Below, piece by piece: positions 15,575 through 26,323 of a stretch of 36,953 nucleotides of DNA (the stretch's first letter is position 1; every line of letters begins with the position of its first letter). Source of the DNA: Bacillota bacterium (GTDB lineage: Bacteria > Bacillota > DTU030 > DUMP01); the NCBI GenBank assembly GCA_030154105.1, contig JASKKP010000020.1, positions 1 to 36,953 of the forward strand, written 5' to 3'. Below the pieces are notes generated by a model that worked only from the letters and a program-made list of their open reading frames with translations, was not told the origin of the DNA and did not search any database. The translations under genes and the position numbers were made by a program.

Positions 15575-15603
15575 TTGTAATAGGCCCGTAAAAAAAGTGT
15601 AAT
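15575..15603 (+). promoter_or_regulatory. Promoter-like pair upstream of a terminator
   Basis: TTGTAA (15575-15580) and TGTAAT (15598-15603) have 17-base spacing. A transcript from here would meet the terminator at 15673-15699 after about 90 bases without passing any gene. Confidence 0.4.
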
Positions 15604-15609
15604 GGCCGT

Positions 15610-15699
15610 GTAACTCCCTGGTGGTAGGATATTATTGAACCCAAGCGAAAACCTTTGAACCCCCTCTCAAATAGCGCGGACGCCCCGCGCTCCTTTTTT
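15610..15699 (+). ncRNA. Candidate small RNA or attenuated leader
   Basis: This segment lies between a promoter-like pair and a terminator and holds no open frame. It matches no RNA family I can name. It could instead be the first part of a leader for the downstream NHL lipoprotein gene. Confidence 0.25.
15673..15699 (+). terminator. Rho-independent terminator in the intergenic region
   Basis: AGCGCGG (15673-15679) pairs with CCGCGCT (15685-15691) around ACGCC, followed by CCTTTTTT. No plus-strand gene ends nearby (cheR ends 960 bases upstream), so it probably ends a short transcript. Confidence 0.65.
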
Positions 15700-15727
15700 G
15701 TGCGCTCATCTGGGCAAATCGTCTGCC

Positions 15728-15736
15728 TGTTATAAT
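15728..15736 (+). promoter_or_regulatory. Extended -10 promoter
   Basis: TGTTATAAT (15728-15736) combines TGn with a consensus TATAAT. No good -35 is seen at 17 bases. It overlaps the upstream part of the next promoter and probably drives the NHL lipoprotein gene. Confidence 0.45.
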
Positions 15737-15742
15737 CTTCCA

Positions 15743-15771
15743 TTGAAGCGGCCCGTCCGGGCCGTTATACT
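15743..15771 (+). promoter_or_regulatory. Promoter with a perfect palindrome in its spacer
   Basis: TTGAAG (15743-15748) and TATACT (15766-15771) are 17 bases apart. The spacer is almost wholly a palindrome (15749-15764, CGGCCC, GTCC, GGGCCG). This could be an operator placed between -35 and -10, or a hairpin in a transcript from the upstream promoter at 15728. Confidence 0.5.
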
Positions 15772-16060
15772 TTTTACTAGGGGGTGGGGGAGTGAGTGGA
15801 AGAAGACCCGAGCTCTCCCACCCACATCCTCACCGTTTGGGGTGTGGATACAAGTTCCAGGAGTTCTAGCCATGCTGCGGATGTGGAGGGAGATGGAGCT
15901 TTAGAAGTTGCCTTCCGCCGCTACCAGTTTTTTCCAACCCGGTACAGTGGCTGTACGCAGGGCAGATCGCTCCCTGTCCTGGCCGGCTTCGCCGTACAAG
16001 GTGAGGTGAAGAGCAGGTGAGAATCAGGGCCGGAACTTTTAGGAGAAAGGAGGCCGGGTC

Positions 16061-17161
16061 ATGCGTTTCCTTGCTCGTGGGACGCTGGTTTTGGTTCTTA
16101 CGGTGGTGGTGCTCGTAGCCGGCTGCAGCCGCTGGGTGGGGTCGAAGCCGGAGACGGCGCCGGCACCCCCCGAGATTACCGCTCCCCTCGACGACGAGGG
16201 TTACGGCCGGGTGGAGCTCTTGGCCAGCTTAGCCGGTGAGCCTTTAAGCTCTCCGGCCGGCGTAGCCGTAAGCCCGACGGGAGACGTCTATGTAAGCGAC
16301 GCCGCCAAGCAGGTTATTTTCAAGTTCCCCGGCGGCGACCTTAAGGCGTCGCCGCAGCTCTTCGGGGGTGAAGGCGGGCGGCCCGGGCAGTTTGTGCACC
16401 CGCGGGATCTGGCCGTAGACGGCGCCGGGAATCTCTACGTGCTCGACGACGGTAATTGCCGGGTTGAGAAGCTCAGCCCGGACGGCAAACCCTTGGCTCA
16501 GGTGGGGAGCCGGGAAGACTTTGCCGCCTACTTCAGCCTCCAGGACGGATACGACGAACCTTTGAGCGCCTTAGCGGTGGATAACGCTGGCAATATCTAT
16601 GTGGGGGTAAGCGGGGCCAACTACGATATTTCGCCCCATGCCCTGGTAAAGTATGCCCCCGACGGCCGTAAGGTGTGGGAGATAAAAAGCACCCTGGAAG
16701 GGGACGTGGACGTAGCGCCTTTTGCCTGGCCGGACGCGCTGGCAGTGGATGAGCACGGCACGCTTTATATGGCGCACGGGGCCAACGGCACCGGCAAAAT
16801 CCTTATCCTGCCGCAAAAAGACGGGCAGGTGGACAAAGGGGCGGTGCGCGATTTCGGCCCCATCGGCAAAGGCCCCGGTGAGCTCATGCACACCCCGGCG
16901 GGCATTGCCCTCACCGCTTCCGGAGATATTCTGGTGGCCGACACCTACAACAACCGCCTGCAGCTTTTTAGCGCCGGGGGCAAGCTGAAGGCCATGTACC
17001 GGCTTAAGGGTCTGCCGACGGCGGAGTTCGATCAGCCCGGGCCCTTGGCCGTCGCGCCGGACGGCAGTGTGTACGTGGTGGACGGCGGCAACAAGCGCGT
17101 CCTTAAGCTGCGCCTGGTACCACCTCCGAACGCCGGCGGGGCGGGTACGAAAAGAGAATAG
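16061..17161 (+). CDS. NHL-repeat (six-bladed propeller-like) lipoprotein
   Basis: This 366-residue protein is exported and lipid-anchored. The signal peptide ends in the lipobox LVAGC with Cys22. The rest is NHL-type beta-propeller repeats, each with a GDVYVSDAAK or GNLYVLDDGNCRV style core: residues about 68-85, 125-145, 180-195, 225-245, 290-310 and 330-350. Such propellers bind proteins or ligands on the cell surface. ATG 16061 follows AAAGGAGG. The 3' end is followed 52 bases later by the metallopeptidase gene, so the two are probably co-transcribed, just upstream of walR. Confidence 0.85.
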   Translation: MRFLARGTLVLVLTVVVLVAGCSRWVGSKPETAPAPPEITAPLDDEGYGRVELLASLAGEPLSSPAGVAVSPTGDVYVSDAAKQVIFKFPGGDLKASPQLFGGEGGRPGQFVHPRDLAVDGAGNLYVLDDGNCRVEKLSPDGKPLAQVGSREDFAAYFSLQDGYDEPLSALAVDNAGNIYVGVSGANYDISPHALVKYAPDGRKVWEIKSTLEGDVDVAPFAWPDALAVDEHGTLYMAHGANGTGKILILPQKDGQVDKGAVRDFGPIGKGPGELMHTPAGIALTASGDILVADTYNNRLQLFSAGGKLKAMYRLKGLPTAEFDQPGPLAVAPDGSVYVVDGGNKRVLKLRLVPPPNAGGAGTKRE

Positions 17162-17213
17162 CTTTAAGCCGAAAGCTTGAACGTGACTTAGGGAGAGGGG
17201 AGAAACCGCATCC

Positions 17214-18080
17214 ATGGGAATAATTTCCGGGCTGACCGGGCGCGGGCCAACCCCCCGCTCCCTGCTGGCCGCAACCTGTTTAGGGCTTGTGCTCCTAATT
17301 ATCCTCAGCCAGACCGGCTTTCTTCGGCCTTTGGCCTACCGGCTGGCGCGCGAGATGGCCCGGGCCGACCTTCTGCGCCGGGTGGCCGATTGGGAAACCA
17401 TCACGAGCGAGCATTTTGTGGTGAAGTTTTTGCCCCAGGATCGGGACGTCGCTCCACTGGTGTTGGAGGCGGCCGAGGCAGCTTACGGGCCGGTAACGAG
17501 AGACCTGGCCTATACTCCGCCCGGGCGAACGGCGGTGGTGATTTATCCCACCCGCGAGGAGCTTAACGCCAGCTTCAGCTGGCCTGCCCAGGAAAGCGCC
17601 ATGGGAGTATACTGGGGCGGGGCCATCCGCGTGCTCTCCCCCAAGGCCTGGGTCGAGGGCCGGGACCTGGCAGAAATCGCCCAGGTCTTCCGCGCCATGG
17701 GGCCCATGACGCACGAGTTTACTCATTTGGTATTGGACTACAAGACGGGAGGGAACTACCCGCGCTGGTTCAGCGAAGGTTTGGCCCAGTATGAGGAAGT
17801 GCGCCAGGGCGGCGTGCTCTGGAATGAAAGAACTGAAAACCTGGCGGGAAGGCACTACAGCTTGGCCGAACTCGACCGCTTCGATGAATTAGACCAAAAC
17901 CTGGCTTATAGCGACGCCCTTTCGCTTGTTGAGTACCTGGTTGAGGTGCGTGGTGAGGAGGGACTTAAGAAGGTTATCGAAGCCCTCGGGAAGGGCGCCT
18001 CGTTTTCCCAAGCTCTCGGTGCCGCAGGCATCACTTCACCTGCCGCGTTAGAGGCGGGCTGGAAGGTGGCGAAACGATAA
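17214..18080 (+). CDS. Membrane-anchored peptidase MA-like metalloprotease
   Basis: This 288-residue protein has one N-terminal membrane segment (about residues 19-38, LAATCLGLVLLIILS) and an external zinc-protease domain. The gluzincin motif HEFTH (in MTHEFTHLVLDY) gives two zinc ligands and the catalytic Glu. WFSEGLAQYEE about 25 residues later gives the third ligand. This matches peptidase_MA-like proteins. The start ATG 17214 has GGAGAGGGGAG somewhat far upstream (about 12 bases), so it may be translated weakly. It follows the NHL lipoprotein and precedes a terminator-like hairpin and walR. The substrate is unknown. Confidence 0.85.
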   Translation: MGIISGLTGRGPTPRSLLAATCLGLVLLIILSQTGFLRPLAYRLAREMARADLLRRVADWETITSEHFVVKFLPQDRDVAPLVLEAAEAAYGPVTRDLAYTPPGRTAVVIYPTREELNASFSWPAQESAMGVYWGGAIRVLSPKAWVEGRDLAEIAQVFRAMGPMTHEFTHLVLDYKTGGNYPRWFSEGLAQYEEVRQGGVLWNERTENLAGRHYSLAELDRFDELDQNLAYSDALSLVEYLVEVRGEEGLKKVIEALGKGASFSQALGAAGITSPAALEAGWKVAKR

Positions 18081-18093
18081 TGAGCCGGGGAGG

Positions 18094-18126
18094 ATTTTGG
18101 CCCTAGGGGGCCGAAATTCCTTTTTT
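18094..18126 (+). terminator. Terminator or attenuator immediately before walR
   Basis: ATTTTGGCCC (18094-18103) pairs with GGGCCGAAAT (18108-18117), 10 bp with one T-G pair and a TAGG loop. TCC and six T (18121-18126) follow. The walR ribosome site AGAGGGGTGA starts directly after the T run, so no promoter fits between them. Transcripts entering walR from upstream must read through it. Confidence 0.7.
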
Positions 18127-18141
18127 AGAGGGGTGAAAAAA

Positions 18142-18834
18142 ATGCCCGAGAAGATCCTGGTGGTAGACGACGAAGAACCTATCGCCGATATTCTGGAGTT
18201 TAATTTGAAAAAAGAGGGGTACCAGGTAGAGATCGCCTTTGACGGCGAGGCTGCGCTGGCCAAGGCAGCCAGCTTTAAGCCGGACCTCATCATCCTCGAC
18301 ATCATGCTGCCCAAGCTCGACGGCTGGACGGTATGCCAACGGCTACGTCAAAACTCTACCGTGCCCATCATCATGCTTACGGCTAAAGATGAAGAGACGG
18401 ACAAGGTACTTGGGCTCGAGCTCGGGGCCGACGATTATGTTACCAAACCCTTCAGCCCGCGCGAGCTCCTGGCCCGGGTGCGAGCCCTTCTTAGACGCGC
18501 TCAATCCTACCGCGGGACCGAGGGCAATGCCTCCATCCTGACCTTTGGCGACCTGACGCTGGACCTTACCCGGTATGAAGTAACCAAACGCGGGAAAAAC
18601 ATCGACCTTACCCTCAGAGAGTTTGAACTTCTAAAGTTCCTCGCACTCTCGCCGGGGCGCGTATTTTCCCGCGAGACCCTCCTAGAAAAGGTTTGGGGTT
18701 ACGATTTCTACGGGGACATCCGCACGGTGGACGTTACCGTGCGCCGCCTGCGGGAGAAGTTAGAGGATGATCCGGCCAACCCCACTTACGTGCAGACTAA
18801 GCGCGGCATCGGGTATTTCTTTAGGGGGCAGTAG
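18142..18834 (+). CDS. walR: OmpR-family response regulator WalR
   Basis: This 230-residue protein is the DNA-binding regulator of the essential WalRK system for cell-wall metabolism. The receiver domain (1-115) has the acidic pair Asp9-Asp10, phosphorylatable Asp53 (LIILDIMLPKLDG), the conserved Thr in IMLTAKDEE and Lys in YVTKPFSPREL. The C-terminal winged helix (130-230) contains LTLREFELLKFLA and RTVDVTVRRLREKLE. ATG 18142 sits behind AGAGGGGTGA; an upstream in-frame extension runs through the terminator and is not used. The identification as WalR rests on the neighbouring walK, yycH and yycI genes. Confidence 0.94.
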   Translation: MPEKILVVDDEEPIADILEFNLKKEGYQVEIAFDGEAALAKAASFKPDLIILDIMLPKLDGWTVCQRLRQNSTVPIIMLTAKDEETDKVLGLELGADDYVTKPFSPRELLARVRALLRRAQSYRGTEGNASILTFGDLTLDLTRYEVTKRGKNIDLTLREFELLKFLALSPGRVFSRETLLEKVWGYDFYGDIRTVDVTVRRLREKLEDDPANPTYVQTKRGIGYFFRGQ

Positions 18835-18836
18835 GT

Positions 18837-20633
18837 TTGAAGAGCATCCAGGGGAAGATAGTTCTCATCTACATTCTCCTGGTTATCGTGGCCATGGAGA
18901 TCATCAGCGTGCAGCTTACGCGCCGCCTGCAGAGCTACTACGAGACGAACTTTCGCACGGCGCTGGAGACCCAGGCCAACCTTCTGGCCGGCTTTGCCGT
19001 GCGGTACTTTAGCGGTGAGCAGCCGGAGAGCTACCTGGGCGACCTGGTGGACGACTTCCGGCTGCAGACCAAGGCGCAGATCGTGGTGGTAGATGCAGGC
19101 GGCATGGTACTTGCGGGGACGGGGGAGGCTCGCGCCCAACTCGGCAAACGCCTGCAGCAGCCCGAGCTGACCAGGGCTCTGTCGGGGCTTGCGGCGAGCG
19201 AGGTGCGTCGCGACACGGAAACGGGGGCCCGCATCCTCCACCTGGCTGTTCCGGTGCGCCGAGATGCGCAGGTGGTAGGCGCTGTGGGCCTCAGTTCGTC
19301 TTTGGCCGAAGTCGATCGGACCCTAAACGAGGTCAAGGGTATCCTGCTCAAGGCTACGGCCATTGCTCTTCTGGCCACAATCTTCCTCGGCTTTGCGCTT
19401 GCCCGCACCATAACCCAGCCGATCTTGGAAGTGACCCGCCAGGCGGCGGCCATCGCCGCCGGGCGCTTCGGCGAGCCGGTTACCGTGTACTCAAAGGACG
19501 AGATCGGCGAGCTCGCTGCCAGTTTTAACTACCTGCGCGAGCGGCTGCGCGAAACCCTGGATGAGATCTCCAGCGAAAAGCAAAAGGTAGAGGCCATTCT
19601 GGCCAACCTCACCGATGGAGTACTCGCCCTCGACCCGGGCGGGCGCATCGTGCACATCAACCCTGCCGCCCGAAATCTGCTGCGGCTACAACAGCCGGGT
19701 GCCGCCGTACTGGGGCGACACTGGCAAGAGGTTTTCCCAGAACTCGGGCTGGGAAAAGAACTAGAGCGGGTTCAGGCAGGGGGCTCGGCTTCAGTGCGCT
19801 TAGAAGGAGACAAGACGGGCGGCCGGATGCTCAAAATCCATCTGGCGCCGTTTAAGAGCGGGACGGACCAGGCCGGAGTGGTCCTAACGCTTCAGGATAT
19901 CACCGATGAGGAGCGGCTCGAATCCCTCCGGCGGGAGTTCGTGGCCAACGTCTCCCATGAACTCCGGACGCCCCTTACTACCATAAAGAGTTATGTCGAA
20001 ACCCTGCTCGATAACGAGGGCGCCCTAGATCCGGAGGTGGGCCGACATTTCTTGGCTGTGGTTAATGCGGAGGTGGATCGCATGACCCGCCTGGTACGCG
20101 ATCTCCTCCAGCTGGCCCAGTTGGATGCCGGTCAGGTGCGCTGGGAAAAACGGCCCTTGGATATGGGGCAGGTAGCTCAAGAGGTGGCCGAGCGTTTTCG
20201 CATGCCCGCCGAGCGGGCAGGACTTACTCTCACCGTGCGTCGGCCAGAAACTCTGCCCCCCGTCATTGCCGACCGCGACCGCGTGGAGCAGGTTCTGGCC
20301 AACCTCATCAGCAACGCTATCAAATTCACGCCAGCGGGCGGATGGGTGGAGCTGCGTTTGGCGCAGGACGGGCAGGTGGTGCGGACGAGCGTAGCCGACA
20401 GCGGCGTCGGTATCCCGTACGAGGATCAACCTCGCATCTTTGAACGCTTTTACCGTGTAGACAAAGCTCGCTCTCGCGCCTTGGGCGGCACCGGATTGGG
20501 GCTTTCCATTGCCAGGCAGATCGTAGAAGCCCACGGCGGGGAGATTACCTTGACCAGCGAACCCGGGAAGGGCACGGAGGTAACGTTTACCCTTCCTATT
20601 CAGCGCCCGGGTGGTGGTAAAGGTGTGGCTTGA
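18837..20633 (+). CDS. walK: Sensor histidine kinase WalK
   Basis: This 598-residue membrane kinase phosphorylates WalR. It has a first transmembrane helix (about 7-27), an extracellular sensor of about 140 residues, and a second helix (about 170-190). A HAMP domain follows (ITQPILEVTRQAAAIAAG), then a PAS domain (about 250-355, DGVLALDPGGRIVHINPAARN). The kinase core has His374 in VSHELRTPLTT, the N box NLISNAIKFT, and the G boxes DSGVGIP and GGTGLGLSI. This domain order is that of WalK. The TTG start lies two bases after the walR stop, behind AGGGGG. Its last bases overlap the yycH-like gene. Confidence 0.94.
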   Translation: MKSIQGKIVLIYILLVIVAMEIISVQLTRRLQSYYETNFRTALETQANLLAGFAVRYFSGEQPESYLGDLVDDFRLQTKAQIVVVDAGGMVLAGTGEARAQLGKRLQQPELTRALSGLAASEVRRDTETGARILHLAVPVRRDAQVVGAVGLSSSLAEVDRTLNEVKGILLKATAIALLATIFLGFALARTITQPILEVTRQAAAIAAGRFGEPVTVYSKDEIGELAASFNYLRERLRETLDEISSEKQKVEAILANLTDGVLALDPGGRIVHINPAARNLLRLQQPGAAVLGRHWQEVFPELGLGKELERVQAGGSASVRLEGDKTGGRMLKIHLAPFKSGTDQAGVVLTLQDITDEERLESLRREFVANVSHELRTPLTTIKSYVETLLDNEGALDPEVGRHFLAVVNAEVDRMTRLVRDLLQLAQLDAGQVRWEKRPLDMGQVAQEVAERFRMPAERAGLTLTVRRPETLPPVIADRDRVEQVLANLISNAIKFTPAGGWVELRLAQDGQVVRTSVADSGVGIPYEDQPRIFERFYRVDKARSRALGGTGLGLSIARQIVEAHGGEITLTSEPGKGTEVTFTLPIQRPGGGKGVA

Positions 20634-21936
20634 GCACCTAAAGAGCGGCCTTTTAGTCATCCTTGTGGCCGTGAGCGTCTACCTCAGCCTGCTCCTCTGG
20701 GAGGGGCTGCCTCCCGTCGAGGCTCCGGCGCCCGACCTTCCCGCCGGCGGCACTTACTGGGGAGCCGGACGAGACCCCGTTTCGCTTCTGGCGCCGTCCC
20801 GCCTTGTTTTCTATCCCGGCGAAGGTGCTCCTACCCTTCTCTATCCTGGCTCGCCGTACTTTAAGGAGGCTTGGGAAGGCGCGCTGGACATCCTGCAGCA
20901 GCTGGGCAGCTTAAAGCCGGAGGAGCTGACCGGGGAAAAACGCTCCTGGCGCGAATGGCAAACCGCCCCCAGCGGTCCGGCGCTCGAACTCATCTTTCCC
21001 GTACCAATCTCCGCTGACATCTGGGGGCCGATACTCGATTACCCGCCGGATTTTAAGCTTCCGTGGCCGGTAAAACGGGTCCTATTTTTGCCCGGGCGCC
21101 AGAGGGCACTCATTCTGGCCGGTAACGGAAATGAAGAGGTGCTCGGCCTAAAAATCCCGCGGGCAGCAGCGGCCCTGGCTGCGGTTTTGGAGGAGCTAAA
21201 GAAAATGCCGCGTACTCTATATCGTGAACTTAAGCCTCCCCTTCCGGTGCAGGCCAGGGTGTATGTGCCGGCTCGGCCTGTTTCCCTGCCCGTTCTTAGG
21301 GTGGGCGGCGAGGCGGCAGACCCGGAGGTAGTGGCAGGAAGTTTCTTTGCCGATCTTTCCCTCACCCGGCGCATCCGCGAGCGCGATGGGGCGATTATTT
21401 ACACCGACGGGCGGCGTGGAGTGCGCGTTGCTCCGGAGGGTGCGGTGGAGTACAACGCACCAGAGGTAGCAGTAGGCGGTTCCCTGCTTCCGGCGCAGGC
21501 GCTGGAACGGGCGGCACGCTTCGTCACCCAGCACGGCGGTTGGCCTGAGGAGGCGCGGGCGGCCGCCCTTACGCCGGTTTCCACCGGTGCCGGAGCCTAT
21601 TGGCGGTTGACCTTCAGCCAATACCTAGAGGGGCTCCCCGTTTTGCCCCCGGCGATGGAGATCGAACTTTCCGACCGCGGTATCGGCCACTACCGGCGAC
21701 AAGTGGTGCAGAAGGCCACACGCGTAACATGGGTGAGCATTAACACGGACAAGCTAGAAGAGCAGATTCTGGCCGTGGGCAAGCTCAAGAAAGGCGACCA
21801 GGTAGCCGACGTCTTTCTAGCGTACCGCGTAGATGTAAGCCCTGAAGGCGAGACGCTTTTGCGTCCGGTCTGGACGGTGCAGACCGCCGTCGGCGAGGAG
21901 TTCTTCGTGCCCGTAGGGGGAGGCGACCGGCTGTGA
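20611..21936 (+). CDS. walH: YycH/WalH-like regulatory protein
   Basis: This 441-residue protein has one N-terminal membrane helix (about 14-31, LLVILVAVSVYLSLLLW) and a large external part. Position directly after walK and before a YycI-like gene identifies it as the WalK accessory protein YycH/WalH, which forms a complex with YycI that tunes the kinase in the membrane. An SRLVFYPGE segment near residue 66 resembles the start of the YycH domain. Otherwise similarity is weak, as usual in this fast-evolving family. GTG 20611 is the longest start; GTG 20623 is equally plausible. It overlaps walK by 23 bases. Confidence 0.8.
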   Translation: MVVKVWLEHLKSGLLVILVAVSVYLSLLLWEGLPPVEAPAPDLPAGGTYWGAGRDPVSLLAPSRLVFYPGEGAPTLLYPGSPYFKEAWEGALDILQQLGSLKPEELTGEKRSWREWQTAPSGPALELIFPVPISADIWGPILDYPPDFKLPWPVKRVLFLPGRQRALILAGNGNEEVLGLKIPRAAAALAAVLEELKKMPRTLYRELKPPLPVQARVYVPARPVSLPVLRVGGEAADPEVVAGSFFADLSLTRRIRERDGAIIYTDGRRGVRVAPEGAVEYNAPEVAVGGSLLPAQALERAARFVTQHGGWPEEARAAALTPVSTGAGAYWRLTFSQYLEGLPVLPPAMEIELSDRGIGHYRRQVVQKATRVTWVSINTDKLEEQILAVGKLKKGDQVADVFLAYRVDVSPEGETLLRPVWTVQTAVGEEFFVPVGGGDRL

Positions 21937-22808
21937 ACTGGGCACGCGCCAAGACGCTCCTTTTGGCAGCGTTTTTCTTGCTAGACCTGGTACTCGGCGG
22001 CCTGTACATCAACCTGCGCCAGGCTCCGCCCGGCCGAGCAGCGCCCGGAGCGCCTGAACCGGAGCTTGTGGGCCGCTTGGCAGAAAGGAACATCACTCTA
22101 GCTGCGGAGGTGCCGCGGGAGACGCCTTCATTAGCCCTCTTGAGGGTGGGAATTGAAAAACTCAACCCTTACCCTTTGGCCTTAACCTTTTTTGGCACTC
22201 TTGAAGGCGTTCAGGTGACCAGAGCGGCCGACCCGCTCTTGGTGCTGGCCTTCCGCCGCGGCGAGGAGGAATTGCGTTTTTATAGCAGCGGGGTTACCGT
22301 CTACACTCGGCACGGGCTGGAAAAAGTTAAGGGCGAGCAGACAGCCGCCCAAGCCGAAGAGAAGGCACGGGCGTTCCTGGCCGCCCACGGCGGAGCCGAC
22401 GGCCTTGTTCTAACCCGCGTTGTTCCTTACCGCCGGGAGGGCACATACCTGGTGGAGTTTGGGCAAAATTATGAGAGGTACCCTTTGGTCGGGGCGAGCG
22501 GGGCCGTGCTGGTGGTCACGCCGGCCGGGGTGCAAAACTACTGGCGCCGTTACCTTACCGTGCTCGGCGAGAGCGGCCGGCCGCGCAAGGTGGTTTCTGC
22601 CTCTGAGGCTCTTTTGGCTCTGGCGTTTGAACGGCCGTACGCGGAGGCGGCTCCCCTCACGGTGCGCGAGATAGTCCTCGGTTACTACAGCCAGATCTAT
22701 AACGCTGATGAGTGGGAAGCGGCTCCAGTTTGGCGCATATGGACAGGAGGTGATACGTACTTTTATGTAAACGCCTTTACGGGCGAACTAGAGAACTTGT
22801 CAGGTTAA
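21933..22808 (+). CDS. walI: YycI/WalI-like regulatory protein
   Basis: This 291-residue protein begins MNWARAKTLLLAAFFLLDLVL, the typical YycI N-terminus: a short basic start then one membrane helix (about 7-25). The external part ends with WRIWTGGDTYFYVNAFTGEL, matching the conserved C-terminus of YycI. It should partner the YycH-like protein to regulate WalK. The GTG start overlaps the previous stop (GTGA), so translation is probably coupled. In Bacillus the next gene is walJ. Here it is followed by a promoter and the V-ATPase operon. Confidence 0.87.
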   Translation: MNWARAKTLLLAAFFLLDLVLGGLYINLRQAPPGRAAPGAPEPELVGRLAERNITLAAEVPRETPSLALLRVGIEKLNPYPLALTFFGTLEGVQVTRAADPLLVLAFRRGEEELRFYSSGVTVYTRHGLEKVKGEQTAAQAEEKARAFLAAHGGADGLVLTRVVPYRREGTYLVEFGQNYERYPLVGASGAVLVVTPAGVQNYWRRYLTVLGESGRPRKVVSASEALLALAFERPYAEAAPLTVREIVLGYYSQIYNADEWEAAPVWRIWTGGDTYFYVNAFTGELENLSG

Positions 22809-22835
22809 ATTTTTAACAGGCATAAAGAAAGTTGT

Positions 22836-22865
22836 TTGCTGGCCACTTTTTTCTTGTGCTATAAT
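22836..22865 (+). promoter_or_regulatory. Promoter of the V-type ATPase operon
   Basis: TTGCTG (22836-22841) and a consensus TATAAT (22860-22865) are 18 bases apart. It lies in the 109-base gap between walI and the first ATPase gene, so the ATPase has its own transcription start. Confidence 0.65.
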
Positions 22866-22917
22866 TGTACTGGTTTTGTAACCTGGGGTTTACCCTGCTA
22901 AAGAGGTGGTGATGTAC

Positions 22918-23230
22918 TTGACCATCGAAGCCCTGCGTGCCGTGCGGGAAACCGAGACGAGCGCTCTTGAGCTTAGGCGTGCGGCTCGGGAGGAAGCCCG
23001 CCGCATGGTCGAGCGCGCGGAGGCGGAAGCCGAGGCCCTGGTGGAACAGGAAGTGCGGGCGGCCAAGGAGGAGGCCCGGGCCTTGCTGGCTCAGGCTGAG
23101 GCCGAGGCTCTCCGCGAGGCGGAGCCCATCCAGCGGGAGGCAAATGAAGCCTGCGCCCGCATGCAGGAGGAAGCGGCGGGGCGCCTGTCCCAGGCAGTAG
23201 CGCTCATCGTGGAGAGGATAGTGAAAGCCA

Positions 23231-23244
<14 letters not shown>
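22918..23244 (+). CDS. V-type ATPase subunit G/H (peripheral stalk)
   Basis: This 108-residue protein is a charged, alanine- and glutamate-rich coiled coil (RRAAREEARRMVERAEAEAEA), as expected for the G/H (AhaH, NtpF) stalk subunit that pairs with subunit E. TTG 22918 is preferred since GAGGTGG lies 8 bases upstream; ATG 22912 is too close to that site. It is the first gene of a nine-gene operon and overlaps the subunit I gene by 14 bases. The assignment rests on composition plus position. Confidence 0.82.
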
Positions 23245-25690
<2,446 letters not shown>

Positions 25691-25691
<1 letters not shown>

Positions 25692-26296
25692 TGGCCGGTG
25701 TAGAAGCGCTGGCCCGTCGCATCCGGCAGCGCGCAGAGCAAGAGGCCGAAGAGGTGAAGGCCGAGGCGCGCAGGCGGGCGGAGAGCATTCTCGTTCAGGC
25801 GCGTGCCCGCGCCCAGAAAGAGCGCGAGGCGATTTTAGCGCGGGCCCGGACGGAGGCGGCGGAAAGGAAGCGGCGGCTCCTGGCCCAAGCCGAGATGGAG
25901 GCACGGCAGCAAAAACTGCGGGCCAAAGACGAGCTGGTGGACAAGGCCTTCGAGCTTGCGCTAAAAAAGCTGCGCGAGCTCCCGGCTGCCGAATACCAAG
26001 CCTTCATCGAGCCCCTCCTCGTGGCCGCGGCGGAAACGGGCGAAGAAGAGGTTATCGTCGCACCGCATGACCGGGAGCGCCTGAACGAGGCCTTCCTGGC
26101 CCGAGTAAACGAAAAACTAAAGGCGCAGGGCAAGGTCGGCAGGCTAACTCTGGCCGCGGAAACACGCCCCCTGGAGGGCGGCTTTATCCTGCGCGCCGGC
26201 GGCGTGGAAAACAACTACTCTTTTGAACTGATCCTCAAGCTCAGCCGGGACGAGCTGGAGCAGGAAGTAGCTGCCGTCCTCTTTCCTGCCGGCTAA
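25691..26296 (+). CDS. ntpE: V-type ATPase subunit E (peripheral stalk)
   Basis: This 201-residue protein has the subunit E layout. A long charged N-terminal helix (about 1-95, RRIRQRAEQEAEEVKAEARR) pairs with the G/H subunit. A globular C-terminal domain follows (about 100-201), with ETRPLEGGFILRAGGVENNYSFE, the typical E-subunit signature region. It links the peripheral stalk to the catalytic head. ATG 25691 overlaps the subunit K stop by one base (TAATG). Confidence 0.92.
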
Positions 26297-26323
26297 GCTC
26301 AGGCCGGGAAAGGAGGAGGAGAA

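Larger units (their letters stand above)
15464..16060. other. 597-base intergenic region with several transcription signals
   Basis: No convincing gene is present. It holds two good plus-strand promoters (15575-15603 and 15743-15771), an extended -10 (15728-15736), a terminator (15673-15699) and a GC palindrome (15749-15764). After about 15780 the sequence has only short weak frames, including a 74-codon frame at 15796-16020 of no recognisable character. The first 110 bases should contain the promoter of the minus-strand deacetylase gene, but I see no clear match. Confidence 0.6.

Noticed and set aside
15796-16020. 74-codon frame in the intergenic region
   Set aside because: GTG start with only a G-rich sequence before it, no recognisable motif and no signs of codon preference. 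It may be part of an untranslated leader.
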